Assembly: GCA_963833195.1 (NCBI GenBank)
Contig: CAWHXF010000027.1
Coordinates: 2,976,001 to 3,040,000, forward strand
Direction of reading: 5' to 3'
DNA: 64,000 nucleotides
Source: Granulosicoccus sp963833195
GTDB lineage: Bacteria; Pseudomonadota; Gammaproteobacteria; Granulosicoccales; Granulosicoccaceae
A program made the position numbers and the translations under genes. The notes under the pieces are model-generated. The model did no database searches, was not told the origin of the DNA, and worked only from the letters and a program-made list of their open reading frames with translations. Below, one piece after another: positions 63,823-64,000 of this stretch. How positions within the stretch are numbered: position 1 is the stretch's first letter; each line of letters starts with the position of its first letter.

Positions 63823-64000
63823 ATGCACATCGTTCTCGGCACGATGACGTTCGGTGGCCAGGTCGACGAGGCGGGCTCGGCCAGACTCGTGGAGCTGTTC
63901 ACCGGGCGCGGGCATCGCCTGCTCGATACCGCCTACGTCTACAACGGCGGTGCGACCGAGACCCTGCTCGGCGAGCTGCGCGCCGACGGCGTCATCGCGG
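63823..64000 (+). CDS. Aldo/keto reductase family protein, 3' end outside window
   Basis: The first 59 residues (MHIVLGTMTFGGQVDEAGSA and LDTAYVYNGGATETLLGEL) match the N-terminal beta-strand and catalytic-Asp/Tyr motif (LDTAxxY) of aldo/keto reductases. The end lies beyond the right edge. The MITE-like element ends 86 bases upstream. Confidence 0.82.
   Translation, partial: MHIVLGTMTFGGQVDEAGSARLVELFTGRGHRLLDTAYVYNGGATETLLGELRADGVIA

Overview
The window is one stretch of very GC-rich (about 70%) bacterial chromosome with tightly packed genes, many ATGA/GTGA start-stop overlaps, and frequent GTG and TTG starts. The order plsC-gmhB-glyS-glyQ, the glnA and ntrB-ntrC genes, a class 2 PyrD, an AsnRS and HolA indicate a gammaproteobacterium. 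A ProU-type osmolyte transporter, a DMSP-lyase-like cupin, PRC-barrel and acid-rich exported proteins suggest a marine or halophilic habitat (inference; no genus can be named from the sequence). No rRNA, tRNA, CRISPR array, prophage or complete insertion sequence was seen.

Layout. 1-4.4 kb: leftward core operon glyQ-glyS-gmhB-plsC (plsC runs off the left edge). 4.5-6.2 kb: membrane EAL protein with a degenerate GGDEF domain. 6.2-9.5 kb: glnA behind a well-formed NtrC/sigma-54 control region, then a PRC-barrel lipoprotein and a flavin/PLP-oxidase-fold protein. 9.5-17.1 kb: a leftward accessory block (amidase, orphan solute-binding protein, two HisD/HpsN-like dehydrogenases, a two-domain NTF2-like protein, an SDR) lying between glnA and its regulators ntrB-ntrC (17.4-19.9 kb). 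20-25 kb: secreted PhoD phosphatase, a pseudopilin, a four-repeat FnIII-like secreted protein and about 560 bases without a gene. 25.5-30 kb: asnS-holA (holA carries a one-base frameshift) facing pyrD and a DHH phosphoesterase.

30-38.6 kb: a putative HExxH lipoprotein, an HDAC-like deacetylase divergent from a Pat-type protein acetyltransferase, an alpha/beta hydrolase, a lipoprotein overlapping a rhodanese, and two DUF4398-like lipoproteins, one with an OmpA domain. 38.7-41.8 kb: proVWX osmolyte ABC transporter. 41.9-45.2 kb: SWIM/SNF2 helicase. 45.2-49.7 kb: two exported proteins, an EndoU-like protein and an MscS-like channel. 50-56.3 kb: DUF72, isoprenylcysteine methyltransferase family, HisC-like aminotransferase, hybrid histidine kinase, an endonuclease III-like protein and a SHOCT protein. 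56.5-60.3 kb: SDR, lipase, DMSP-lyase-like cupin and a dicarboxylate-type symporter. 60.5-63.3 kb: VOC protein, a cytochrome c with a PQQ-type sugar dehydrogenase, and an exported protein. 63.5-63.7 kb: a 265-bp MITE-like element that can fold into a three-stem cloverleaf, followed by a truncated aldo/keto reductase.

Together the genes link nitrogen control (NtrBC acting on glnA and probably on ntrB itself), osmolyte uptake, and several oxidative or hydrolytic functions. The items most worth following up are the cloverleaf element, the catabolic-looking block between glnA and ntrBC, the DMSP-lyase-like gene, the holA frameshift and a near-identical AT-rich 20-mer present at two places.
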